A DNA stretch of 64,000 nt from Crambe crambe (lineage: Eukaryota > Porifera > Demospongiae > Poecilosclerida > Crambeidae). Within the stretch, counting starts at the first letter, position 1. The number at the start of each line of letters is the position of its first letter. The position numbers and the translations under genes were made by a program. Below are positions 44,901 through 51,728 of the stretch, one piece after another. Where the stretch lies: positions 4,748,858-4,812,857 of the forward strand of contig OZ004598.1 in the NCBI GenBank assembly GCA_963924555.1, given 5' to 3'. Under the pieces are notes generated by a model. That model was not told the origin of the DNA. It saw nothing but the letters and a program-made list of their open reading frames with translations, and made no database searches.

Positions 44901-47332
44901 GATGATTAATAATCTAGTGAGAAAAGTGTTTGTTTCCCATGCCCAGGCCCTGAATCTTTCTAATCATGAGGTTGATGACATTTAGTGATTATACGATGAT
45001 CATCTTTTTCTAATGATTTCCTAACTAAACACACAACCTAATGTGGTTCAAACTAATTATACGAAAATGATTATTGCACACTGTATGATTCAAAGTGTAG
45101 TGGTGTATACTCATTGGGGTGTTCTAATCTGTGTGGTAGTCTTGTTGGAGTACTTGCCTCTTCCTTCATCTTGAACAAATGAGTCTTCAAGTATGTGCAT
45201 AATATGGAGTTATTCGTACACTCCAAGCGCAGTACCATGATTATCAATCTTTGTAGGAAAACAAATATGACAACTACTGATGGGAGTAGTATCAGCAGCA
45301 AGAATAGATACATCATTACGATATGAATGGTGTATGGTGTCATACTGCATGTTGCTAATATGGTAGTTAGTATTGCAGCGAGACTGTATAAAAGACCTTC
45401 AGTGATGTTCATGTATTTCTTCTTATATGGTCGAAAGCTCAGATAGCAAATTGACATGCATGTCAGTGAGATTAAATTTATCTGCATTTTTGTGTCTAAA
45501 CGTGACAAAAAATTATAAGCAAGTATCACCCTGATGATGAACTGTGAGCTTGCCATAGCCCGATAGTCACGTGTTCCATTGGTGCCATCTTTGTAGTGGC
45601 CCTGGAAGGCATCCACAAAGGACTGCAGGAAACGGAGATCTTTGCAACATATTAGGAAAAATATTCTTCGCACACACCTGATAGGGTACAAGCAGAGAAG
45701 AAGAATTGGGAACAGAGTGAATCCTGTCAGAAGAATAGTGACTGGTACAAAATAGGGCATGTCTTTAGCAGGTGGTTCTCCAGGATCATAGTATAACTTA
45801 TTTGTGTGATTATCTGATGATGAAGGGATAACATATACACTTACTGTGCAAATGAAGCGACTGCCAACGAATAGGATGTTTGAGAATGATAGAAGTGTGA
45901 ATGTAGCAAATGTATTAATAACAGATGCTTTAGGATCATATGATCTCCTCAGCTTAGCTACACATTTATGGAAAGGTCTCCATAGTTGGACTATCACACA
46001 CACATTTCTAGCATGCAATTCGATCAATACATAGGTCAAGATGAGCAAGACAAGAATATAGGAAGGTGGAAGTAGTTCGAGCATCAACACATGGGTGTTA
46101 GATAGACTGCTGCTGACACAAAATGGAAGAACAAGATGTCTAAAGAAGTCCAAACTCCAAATGTCAATCACTGTGAAGACAAGTTTGTATGCATAGGGGC
46201 TGATGTAGTTATCAATAAACATTCGAGTGAAAGGGTGTGGATTCATTTTATACATGTTAGTGAAGATTTGGCAGTACAATATGAAGGCAGTGAAGGGTGG
46301 TGAGGTAGCACGCACATTGAAAATGATGACTATAAGAAAAAATATGGTGAGAGGAGTGAGTAGCACTGCAAGATAGAGGATCCACATCCACAGAGTTTTT
46401 TTGCTGCATCGCACACAATTAGACTTTCTTGAATAAAGGTCTGGACCATAACCTTTCTTGCATTTACTGCACAAGAGTCCTTCTCTCTTCAATTGACCAC
46501 AAATCATTTCGTTCACTTCACTGCAGGAGCTGATATTAAAGGTGATCGTTTTATCGCTATCAATGAATGTAAGTTTGAAAATGTAGGGACAATATCCCTC
46601 ATATCTCACTTTGGTCGTATCATTATAGTTGGTGCATTTACCAACTTTTAAATGCAAATCTGCACACTCACTTTTTCCTGTTCCATTGTTGTTATCACTG
46701 ACTTGATTAGCTTGCAGTCCTGTAGTTAGCATCACAGCTGAAGAAACGCCCAGCACCAAAATTATAAACTTTTTATTCATTATGAGACTGTCTTCTATAT
46801 GACATAAAAGAATTGAGTCGTTTAGTCGTTTCTTTTCAATTGTGCAGTTAAACTGACCGAGTTGAAGGAATTGATTTAATTTTATGGCAGTAGGAGTAAT
46901 AAAAAACTAATTAAAAACACAACAGAACTAAGTCAACTGTAATATATGCCACACTTGGACCAATTAAAATGTGTGAAGTCACATTAGCTAGCTACAATCA
47001 TGCTTGTGTATCAGCCACAATATCATAGCCACATGTTTTCCCCTCATTTGTAATAATATTGAACATACATTTCGTGAAATGAAAAAAGATGTAGGGATGG
47101 AGTTTGTCCATGTAGCTATGCCAGTTATGTAACTTGCTAGCTGATAACTATCCCATGATAATGCATGCAGTCATGTCTTCTCAACTCCCACACCTGCAGA
47201 TCCCAATTTTTTATATCAACCCTCTATGGGTGACCATACGTTGTAACCATACAAGTCGTTCAACAAATGTGCACTCTGTGTGCTGTTTTACTACAGTCAC
47301 TGGTTTCTGATTCACACAACTGATAAACATGG

Positions 47333-47397
<65 letters not shown>

Positions 47398-50300
47398 CAG
47401 GTTGGCAAATGATGTGCTATTTTGAATGATTATATAGATGAAAGTGAATACAGTACAGTGGGACCTGTTTTATTGCATTCAACCCCCAGCCTCGTACCCA
47501 GGTTCTAAAATTATGAGGTGGGAAATAGAACCTGGTACCCACTGTTTGTGCATGCGCCAAAAATTTCACGCGCCTATCACACATTTTAACGGTGTGTGAT
47601 GTCACAACATGTAACTACGTGTATGAGCATGCACTATAAGATACCAAGAAAGCTATTATTGCAATGAAATTCTCTGGAGAAGAGAAGACAAGACTGGCAC
47701 TTTTAAAACTATTCATAGTGGCAAGAATTTTTTTATCCATAAGCCGCTCTCCCTTAAATCCAGAGGAGATGATCACAGCCTCAGCTCTGTACTATTCCCC
47801 AACGAATAAACGAATGGAGAGAATTGCTTGCTGCTGCTCCTTGTTCAGTACTAGATGGGGTTGTCCCAGCATAAAACAAATAAAGAAGAACTGGTGAACT
47901 AGAGCTAGTCTGCTGCAGTGCTGATTCAGCAGTATTGCGTCATGCGTCACGGAAGATTACTGAGGGATTACAATTTCCCCCAATCATAGGGGAAAATTGG
48001 CACATGCGCAAACAGTGGGTACCAGGCTCTTTTATCCGCCTCCACAAATTTTAGAGCCTGGGGACGAGGCTAATAGAACCCACATGATTGGTTTTAGGAA
48101 CCAGCTTGGGTTAGTTTATTCTCACTCATAGCTTCATGCATGCATTTATCATGTGTCCACATGTCTTCACTATGTGTTCACTATGTCTCCTCATAAACAG
48201 TGATAGCTGACATAGGAGCACTTTCCCACTGAAAGTTTCCACAATGTCCTTATTATATTGGACCCTAAAAATTGCAAACTACAATGGAACCTGTCACCCT
48301 TGGGCCAGCAAGAAATGACTATATATAAGGAAGTGGCCTGCTAACTCAGGTTGAAGTGTACTCTTGGGACTTGGACCCATGGATGTTATAGAGAGATGAC
48401 CTGCTTATACAGAGGTCTCTTCCTTCACCTTGAATAAATGGGTCTTCAAGTATGTGCATAATATGGAGTTATTCGTACACTCCAAGTGCAGTACCATGAT
48501 TATCAATCTTCGTAGGAAAACAAACATGACAACTACTGATGGGCAGCAAGACTGTATAAAAGACCTTCAGTGATGTTCATGTATTTCTTCTTGTAAGGTC
48601 GAAAGCTCAGATAGCAAATTGACATACATGTCAGTGAGATTAAATCGGAGATGATTTTCGTGTCTAGACTCTTTGTCAAATTATATCTGCTAGCAAGTAG
48701 CACCCTGATGATGAACTGTGAGCTTGCCATAGCCCGATAGTCACATGTTCCATTGGTACCATCTTTGTAGTGGCCCTGGAAGGCATCCACAAAGGACTGC
48801 AGGAAATGGAGATCTTTGCAACATATTAGGAAAAATATTCTTCGCACACACCTGATATAGGGTACAAGCAGAGAAGGAGAATTGGGAACAGAGTGAATCC
48901 TGTCAGAAGGATTATGACTGGTACAAAATAGGGCATATCTTTAGCAGGTGGTTCTCCAGGATCATAGTATAACATAGATATGAAATTATATGATGATGAA
49001 TATATTTTTATAGTGCAAATGAAGTGACTGCCAACGAATAAGATGTTAGAAAATGATAGAAGTGTGAATGTAGCAAATGCATTAAAGATGGAAGCTTTAG
49101 GGTCATACGATCTCCTCAGCTTAGCTACACATTTATGGAAAGGTCTCCATAGTTGGACTATCACACACACATTTCTAGCATGCAATTCGATCAATACATA
49201 GGTCAAGACAATCAAGACAAGAATATAGAAAGGTGGAAGTAGCTCGAGCATCAACACATGGGTGTTAGATAGACTGCTGCTGACACAAAATGGAGGAACA
49301 AGATGTCTAAAGAAGTCTAAACTCCAAATGTCAATCACTGTGAAGACAAGTTTATATGCACAAGGATTGATATAGTTATCAATGTACATTCGAGTGAAAG
49401 GGTAAGGGTTCATTTTATACATGATAGTGAAGATTATGCAGTACAATACGAAGGCAGTGAAGGGTGGTGAGGTAGCACGCACATTGAAAATGATGACAAT
49501 AAGAAAAAATATGGTGAGGGGAGTGAGTAGTACTGCAAGATAGAGGATCCACATCCACAGAGTTTTTTCACTGCATCGTACACAATTAGACTTCCTTGAA
49601 TAAAGGTCTGGACCATATTCTTTCTTGCATTTACTACACAAGAGTCCTTCTCTCTTCAGTTGACCACACATCACTTCATTCAGTTGACTGCAGGAGCTGA
49701 CATTAAAGGCTATATTACCTGTGTGACTAGTTATCATATGATCAAATTTGAAGATGTAGGGACAATATCCCTCATATCTCACTTTTGTCATCTCATTATA
49801 GTTGGTGCATTCACCATAATTTATCTTTAAGTTTGCACACTCACTTTCTCCTGTTCCATTGTGGTTATCACTGACTTGATTAGCTTGCAGTCCTGTAGTA
49901 AGCATCACAGCTGAAGAAATTCCCAGCACTATAATGATAAACATGACGAGACTGTGATTCATACAAATTGAGCAAGAAGTGACTAGTTAAACTGACAGAA
50001 TTGGGGAAATTTTATATAGCTTGAGAAATAATCATATGATATCAAATAAGTTCCTATCAAGCACTAGCATATCCTATTAATATTTTTTTTTCATTAGTAA
50101 TAAGAAAGGTAAACTGATACAGTGAAACTCTACTAGATATTTTTCCTGTGCCCACTTCTAATTATTTCGATAGCTAATAATCTACTCAAAAATAACTGGT
50201 ATACAAAAAATTTTTACCTGCATGTGAAAATAGAACCCTTAATGATATCTGTGGTTATAACTATGCATTCACAATGCAGCATCTAGTCCAGAGTTCTGGA

Positions 50301-51487
50301 GAGAAAGCTGGATGTTACATGGCAGGCATGTTGCCTAAGGTAGCAGCTATTTTCTGGCAGGGTCTAAAAGTCGATGGCAAAGTGATAGCTATAGCATATA
50401 CATTAGCTGAACACATCCAGGCACATGGTGAATACATGCAGACACATGGTGAGCACATGTAGAAATGAATAAGAATAAACTATATCCTCATGGATTAACC
50501 AATAAAGCATTTTTGTGCCCCATACCCAGGCCCTCTGAACCTTCAGAAACTGATCATGGGGCTGAATGCAGGCAGTAATCAAGACATTTTTTTTTTCTAA
50601 TAATCTTCTAAAGAAACACACAACTTGCAATCTAAACTAGTTAAAATAAAGTAACAACATTACATGCAGAAATGATTAATGCACTCTGTATGATTAAAAG
50701 TGTATTCTGATTGGGGTGTTCTAATCTGTGTGGTAGTCTTGTTGGAGTGATAAAAGACCTTCTATGTATTTCTTCTTGTAAGGTCGAGAAATCAGATAGC
50801 AAATTGACACATGTCAGTGATATTAATGTAAAAATAACTATATATTCACATTGCAGCTACTTGTGGTGGTCTCCACAGTTCTGGAGAGAAACCCAGAGTT
50901 GAACTTCAAGGAAACTTTAGACTTGGATGAGGTAGATATGCACACAGTGGAACCTCCAAATAATGGACATGCACACTTCAATGGACCCATGCAGCCTTTT
51001 ATAGAGAGGTTGTCCTCTTTTGAAGATTATTTCGTGTAGAGTGTCTTATACAATGGATTGTCCTTTGTTGAGAGGTTAGTCCTCTTTCAGCGTGTCCTTT
51101 ATCGGAGGTTCCACTGTGGCTAGCTATGGCTGTACTAAAGGCATCTCTTGCTAACCAGTGATTGACTTGATCCCTATAATTATGATATCAAGATCTTGAA
51201 GAGTGCGCAAGAGATATACAAAGAAGACGAACTAGCAAAGCTGAAAGAAAGTGCCAGTATGTCACCAGAAGACACTATCCTGATTGAGGTGAGGTCCAAT
51301 TTCCTGTAGTTCCAATATTATAAATGCATGACATAATCCTGATAACATTATATAGACCAGATGGTTTTATTCATTGAATCCTGATGGTGCTTCAGGCAGC
51401 ACTTCTTACATGGCCCGTGCAGTGGTCAATAAAATGCTGAAAGGAGGTTTGCAGTACAACCCCAGCAAGTCCTGTACCATCAGTTAA
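23950..51487 (+). CDS. PHKB: Phosphorylase b kinase regulatory subunit beta
   Basis: Thirty phase-consistent exons give 1096 aa (human about 1093): 23950-23998, 24221-24350, 24431-24530, 24736-24843, 25037-25096, 25304-25440, 25518-25782, 25935-26042, 26338-26395, 26450-26524, 26743-26919, 27348-27498, 27694-27790, 27853-28038, 28105-28187, 28250-28423, 28663-28840, 28966-29010, 29136-29220, 29289-29437, 29648-29776, 29847-29926, 30031-30085, 30214-30284, 30343-30410, 30516-30577, 30754-30861, 50857-50931, 51193-51288, 51356-51487. Landmarks are [46 protein letters not shown] and [19 protein letters not shown] with [12 protein letters not shown] favours beta over alpha. The protein is a regulatory subunit of the calcium-activated kinase that switches on glycogen phosphorylase. 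It ends in CTIS, a CaaX prenylation box in the same place as human CLIS. Intron 27 (30862-50856, 19,995 bp) hosts antisense array B. Exons 27 and 28 encode residues that are adjacent in vertebrate PHKB. Confidence 0.96.
24932..24943 (+). other. PHKB: Candidate 12-nt microexon of PHKB
   Basis: Between exons 4 and 5, AAACTGCTACAG is flanked by TTCACAG and GTAAGT. It would insert KLLQ in frame right after the GHLQ motif. It is absent from vertebrate PHKB as I remember it. It may be an alternative microexon or chance. Confidence 0.35.
26085..26321. repeat. Polypyrimidine tract in a PHKB intron
   Basis: About 235 bases of CTCCCTCCCTT-type sequence lie just upstream of the acceptor of exon 9. Open frames on both strands here are low-complexity artefacts. 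Confidence 0.9.
27090..27297. repeat. Dispersed repeat, copy 1 (inverted relative in array B)
   Basis: The segment containing GTTCTTCTGGTTCCGTCCTT, GTGACATCATCAGCTAACTG and CAATGCTTTGCATTTCCCTA reappears in reverse complement at about 38480-38600. It is a shared interspersed element of unknown type, inside a PHKB intron. Confidence 0.6.
29090..29130 (+). repeat. (TTC)n tract serving as the polypyrimidine tract of PHKB exon 19
   Basis: About 12 TTC units end six bases before the acceptor CTGCCAG|GTCCCT. The microsatellite has in effect become the splice-site pyrimidine tract. Confidence 0.85.
30640..30703. repeat. Inverted repeat in PHKB intron 26
   Basis: TCTTCCCCAGGTGATTCCAC plus GT is mirrored 20 nt later by ACGTGGAATCGCCTGGGGAA plus GA, with one mismatch over 22 bp. 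The left arm contains an acceptor-like TTCCCCAG|GT that is not used. Confidence 0.8.
30862..31896. other. Start of PHKB giant intron 27 before array B
   Basis: No exon. It includes a minisatellite at 31427-31727 (separate entry). The rest is AT-rich with nothing recognisable. Confidence 0.5.
31427..31727. repeat. AT-rich minisatellite of ATAATGCATTC(T)CCT units
   Basis: About 20 alternating units of roughly 13 and 15 nt (ATAATGCATTCCT and ATAATGCATTCTCCT), some with an added AGCTA, form a 300-bp tract. Each unit carries the palindrome ATGCAT. It borders the 3' end of array B copy 1. Confidence 0.92.
31897..33618 (-). CDS. Array B copy 1: receptor-like membrane protein (573 aa)
   Basis: Intact single exon from ATG 33618. 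It has the family plan: signal-like N-terminus, nine-cysteine ectodomain, about nine spans and the tail EYTPLL. The N-terminus is slightly longer ([20 protein letters not shown]). It is among the most divergent in the outer patches: ectodomain [19 protein letters not shown], loops SPHSDYK and [12 protein letters not shown]. One normally invariant inner segment reads DYQAIASS instead of DYRAMASS. It is nested in PHKB intron 27 on the opposite strand and nearest to the 5' side of that intron. Confidence 0.85.
   Translation of the reverse strand: MEHQSLDNIFIIIVLELLLLFSPAISTTRLQVNEVSDNNGTGKSECVYLSFAIGKCTNYNETTKVRYEGYCPYIFKFDRYISDESGKEMTLYISSCSQLNEVMCGQLKREGLLCSKCKKGYGPDLYSRRSNCVRCKKKTLWMWILYLAVLLTPLTIFFLIVIIFNVRATSPPFTAFILYCQIFTNMYKMNPHPLTRMYIDNYISPYVYKLVFTVIDIWSLDFFRHLVPPFCVSSSLSNTHVLMLELLPPFYILVLIVLTYVLINLHARNVRVIVQLWRPFHKCVAKLRRSYDPKASIFNAFTTFTLLSFSNILFVGSHIIWTVKVHAFSSSSHNFTSMLYYDPGEPPAKDMPYFIPVTILLTGFILFPILLLCFYPIRCIRRIFFLICCKDLRFLQSFVDAFQGHYKDGTNGTRDYQAIASSQFIIRVIFVFNYLSPHSDYKMQFNLISLTCMSICYLSFRPYKKSYMNIIEGLLYGLAVIPTTIFMTYNMKTNVYHILEKYLLLILVLLPSVVVMFVFLRRLIIMVLHLECTNNSILCTYLKTHLFKMKEEASTPTRLPHRLEHPNEYTPLL
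33619..34384. other. Spacer between array B copies 1 and 2
   Basis: No gene. It contains the second F1 foldback element (33785-33901) and otherwise AT-rich sequence. Confidence 0.55.
33785..33901. repeat. Foldback element, family F1, copy 2
   Basis: The same 117-119 bp palindrome as at 16937-17055 (CACTGTAAAAATGAAAATGT ... ACACTTTCATTTTTCAGTG). The left arm has several changes while the right arm stays almost identical to copy 1. Confidence 0.88.
34385..36095 (-). pseudogene. Array B copy 2: receptor-like gene with two frameshifts
   Basis: Full-length homology from ATG 36095 ([18 protein letters not shown]) to the normal EYTPLL stop at 34385, but split into three frames. One shift lies in the variable ectodomain patch near 35850. 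The other, near 35295, is an extra CA in the short dinucleotide run that encodes NVCVIV, a slippage-type change. The ectodomain cysteine in SCSQ is also replaced (SYSQ). Because both shifts are single small indels, a recent loss or a sequencing error is possible. Confidence 0.8.
36096..36628. other. Spacer between array B copies 2 and 3
   Basis: AT-rich, no gene seen. It includes the 5' flank of copy 2 and the 3' flank of copy 3. Confidence 0.45.
36629..38241 (-). pseudogene. Array B copy 3: receptor-like gene, start lost and internally deleted
   Basis: Three defects. The start ATG has become ATA (38241-38239; the copy reads I-N-R-I-L-V-L-G where others read M-N-K/N). An in-frame deletion removes about 36 residues from MNP through the HLVP segment, joining MNPTLSLKS to PPFCVSS. 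One A is missing near 36796 and shifts the frame just before the C-terminal Cys block, although the tail and stop are still readable in another frame at 36629-36780. It is therefore a pseudogene even though a 480-codon open stretch survives. Confidence 0.85.
38242..38858. other. Spacer between array B copies 3 and 4, with dispersed repeat
   Basis: At 38480-38600 lies the reverse complement of the 27090-27297 repeat (GGAATGCAAAGCATTGTGG ... GCTGATGATGTCACCGTA). No gene. Confidence 0.55.
38859..40541 (-). CDS. Array B copy 4: receptor-like membrane protein (560 aa)
   Basis: Intact single exon. I chose ATG 40541 ([18 protein letters not shown]), matching the start of the other copies. An in-frame ATG at 40592 would add 17 residues with no counterpart in paralogues. 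The family plan is complete with the EYTPLL tail. Peculiarities are an extra Phe in ASIFFNAF, a four-residue loss that shortens [11 protein letters not shown] to YYDPAKD, and [12 protein letters not shown] in place of the usual [12 protein letters not shown]. It is nested antisense in PHKB intron 27. Confidence 0.84.
   Translation of the reverse strand: MDNIFITVVSLLCSAVMSTTGLQANQVSHDNNGTGKSECANLKLYAGECTNYNDTTKVRYEGYCPYIFKFDSHIFVNRYKMIAFNISSCNQLNEVMCGQLKREGLLCSKCKKGYGPDLYSRKSNCVRCSKKTLWMWILYLAVLLTPLTIFFLIVIIFNVRATSPPFTAFVLYCQIFTNLYKMNPHPLTRMFIDNYISPYVYKLVFTVIDIWSLDFFRHLVPPFCVSSSLSNTQVLMLELLPPFYILVLIVLTYVLIELHARNVCVIVQLWRPFHKCVAKLRRSYDPKASIFFNAFATFTLLSFSNILFIGSHFICSIGVNAYSSSSHNHTSMLYYDPAKDMPYFVPVIILLTGFTLFPILLLCLYPIKCVRRIFFLISCEDLRFLRSFVDAFQGHYKDGTNGTRDYRAMASSQFIIRVLLTYNNLVRHLDYKLQFYLISLTCMSICYLSIQPYKKKYMNITEGLLYCLAAILTQMFIIFNMKQHFLFIYLLLLLVLLPSVVVKFVFLRRLIIMVLHLECTNNSILCTYLKTHLFKMKEEASTPTRLPHRLEHPNEYTPLL
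40660..40944. repeat. Nested foldbacks: F2 element inserted in an F1 element
   Basis: The outer ends (CACTGTAAAAACAGAAGTGT ... TTCACACTTTCAGT) are diverged F1 foldback arms. Inside, 40721-40899 is a second palindromic element bounded by TAAAGTCTATTTGGATTCAC and GGTGAATGCAAATAGACTTT. The F2 family is also present at 57309-57463. This is a clear insertion of one small element into another. Confidence 0.8.
41271..41422. repeat. Long inverted repeat, arms about 52 bp
   Basis: The left arm 41271-41323 and right arm 41372-41422 match through GAAAAGCTTGTTGGGTTTGA and the neighbouring CTACT(C/A)TC region, with a few mismatches toward the outer end. The 48-bp centre is AT-rich. The right arm overlaps the end of the small ORF at 41377-41586. 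Confidence 0.85.
41377..41586 (-). CDS. Small hypothetical ORF of 69 aa with a promoter-like upstream
   Basis: It opens at ATG 41586 ([20 protein letters not shown]) and has less biased composition than nearby spacers. Upstream on the minus strand are NRF1-type palindromes (GCGCATGCGCA at 41682-41692, GCATGCGCA at 41713). A further 39-codon, GC-rich ORF lies at 41700-41819 (start [15 protein letters not shown]). No family recognised. Its last third lies in the inverted repeat, so it may be a captured exon fragment of a gene located elsewhere. Confidence 0.3.
   Translation of the reverse strand: MAARIVHVPADAPVIAIYKSGILPEHEGYKYFVPARTQSEDQRRRRVKHQLAVDQPSFILATLRKACWV
41823..42413. other. Spacer upstream of array B copy 5
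   Basis: No gene. It contains a GC-rich patch at 42178-42232 and a direct repeat: AAAAGCTACTGTGAATGATT occurs at about 42278 and 42338, each followed by ATCCAGCCTTGTAT. Confidence 0.5.
42414..44072 (-). pseudogene. Array B copy 5: receptor-like gene broken in the outer loop
   Basis: The N-terminal part (44072-43101, start [19 protein letters not shown]) and C-terminal part (43061-42414, normal EYTPLL tail) are in different frames. The break is near 43090-43115, in the loop that usually reads [11 protein letters not shown], where bases are missing compared with copies 4 and 6. A Cys in the CVRC motif is also changed (NRVRC). A smaller in-frame loss removes part of the RCMRRIFFL segment. It may still produce a truncated 323-aa protein. 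Confidence 0.82.
44073..45070. other. Spacer between array B copies 5 and 6
   Basis: AT-rich. Short direct repeats are CCATATTGAACTTA/CCATATCAAACTTA and AAATGTGTAAAG near 44200-44345, and ATAAATCACTCCA three times near 44848-44882. No coding signal. Confidence 0.5.
45071..46780 (-). CDS. Array B copy 6: receptor-like membrane protein with altered tail (569 aa)
   Basis: Intact single exon from ATG 46780 ([18 protein letters not shown]). Ectodomain, spans and inner loops follow the family. Unlike all other readable copies, the C-terminus does not stop at EYTPLL: a change at the former stop gives [13 protein letters not shown]. The YTPL (YxxPhi) motif is kept but the ExxxLL dileucine is lost. 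The outer patches are distinctive: a short ectodomain patch ([16 protein letters not shown]), [11 protein letters not shown] in place of [11 protein letters not shown], and [12 protein letters not shown] in the outer loop. It is nested antisense in PHKB intron 27. Confidence 0.84.
   Translation of the reverse strand: MNKKFIILVLGVSSAVMLTTGLQANQVSDNNNGTGKSECADLHLKVGKCTNYNDTTKVRYEGYCPYIFKLTFIDSDKTITFNISSCSEVNEMICGQLKREGLLCSKCKKGYGPDLYSRKSNCVRCSKKTLWMWILYLAVLLTPLTIFFLIVIIFNVRATSPPFTAFILYCQIFTNMYKMNPHPFTRMFIDNYISPYAYKLVFTVIDIWSLDFFRHLVLPFCVSSSLSNTHVLMLELLPPSYILVLLILTYVLIELHARNVCVIVQLWRPFHKCVAKLRRSYDPKASVINTFATFTLLSFSNILFVGSRFICTVSVYVIPSSSDNHTNKLYYDPGEPPAKDMPYFVPVTILLTGFTLFPILLLCLYPIRCVRRIFFLICCKDLRFLQSFVDAFQGHYKDGTNGTRDYRAMASSQFIIRVILAYNFLSRLDTKMQINLISLTCMSICYLSFRPYKKKYMNITEGLLYSLAAILTTILATCSMTPYTIHIVMMYLFLLLILLPSVVVIFVFLQRLIIMVLRLECTNNSILCTYLKTHLFKMKEEASTPTRLPHRLEHPNEYTPLHFESYSVQ
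46781..47487. other. Spacer upstream of array B copy 6
   Basis: No gene. A (TA)n(GATA)n microsatellite occupies about 47337-47397. Confidence 0.5.
47337..47397. repeat. (TA)n(GATA)n microsatellite
   Basis: About 13 TA units pass into 8 GATA units. It is a simple repeat in the array B spacer. Confidence 0.95.
47488..48071. mobile_element. 584-bp element with long terminal inverted repeats
   Basis: The left end AGCCTCGTACCCAGGTTCTA with GAACCTGGTACCCACTGTTT is mirrored at the right end by AGCCTCGTCCCCAGGCTCTA with GAGCCTGGTACCCACTGTTT on the other strand. Each inverted arm is about 70 bp. This is the layout of a non-autonomous DNA transposon. No clear target duplication is visible. It carries a 77-codon open frame (plus, 47664-47897; start [17 protein letters not shown]), probably a captured or decayed fragment. 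Confidence 0.8.
48413..49962 (-). pseudogene. Array B copy 7: disabled receptor-like gene
   Basis: The N-terminal 378 codons (from ATG 49962, [17 protein letters not shown]) are open. Then an insertion (CTGATATAGGG for CTGATAGGG, about 48853) shifts the frame in the inner loop. Near 48546 a deletion removes most of the last two spans, joining the eighth-span sequence to the ATGGGAG region. Homology stops near 48413, so the sorting tail is lost. The ectodomain has [10 protein letters not shown] in place of [10 protein letters not shown]. Confidence 0.85.
49963..50704. other. Spacer between array B copies 7 and 8
   Basis: No gene. It resembles the 3' flanks of other units (GAATGCAGGCAGTAAT near 50561; AAACACACAACTTGCA near 50613). 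A small repeated CACATGGTGA motif lies near 50423-50456. Confidence 0.5.
50705..50816 (-). pseudogene. Array B copy 8: short 3' fragment
   Basis: It contains tail-region sequence (GGGGTGTTCTAATCTGTGTG and GTAGTCTTGTTGGAGT) joined directly to the segment around the seventh span (TTTCTTCTTGTAAGGTCGAG). Everything between and upstream is lost. It ends 40 bp before PHKB exon 28 and marks the edge of the array. Confidence 0.8.
50948..51118. repeat. Dispersed repeat, 'gaggttccactg' family, copy 2
   Basis: The most complete copy, running from CAGTGGAACCTCCAAATAAT to TATCGGAGGTTCCACTGTGG with internal TAGAGAGGTTGTCCTCTTTT. It lies in PHKB intron 28. Confidence 0.7.
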
Positions 51488-51728
51488 ATTCAACTGTTAT
51501 ATTATGTAAAGTAGGAATTCATTGCATTGTCATCATTTTTATCTATGAGCAATTTCATTAACTTTTTTTTTTTTTTAATTCGAAAATGTGAAATGTGTTT
51601 ATAATAGTGATCATAACTATCTTTATTCATAACATTAATAAGTTGCTTCCCTGGCCTATCGTACAGGTGAGGTGCGTGAAAAGTGTAAATTGTGTGCAAT
51701 TTGAAGATAATTGAATTCATGTTTTTTA

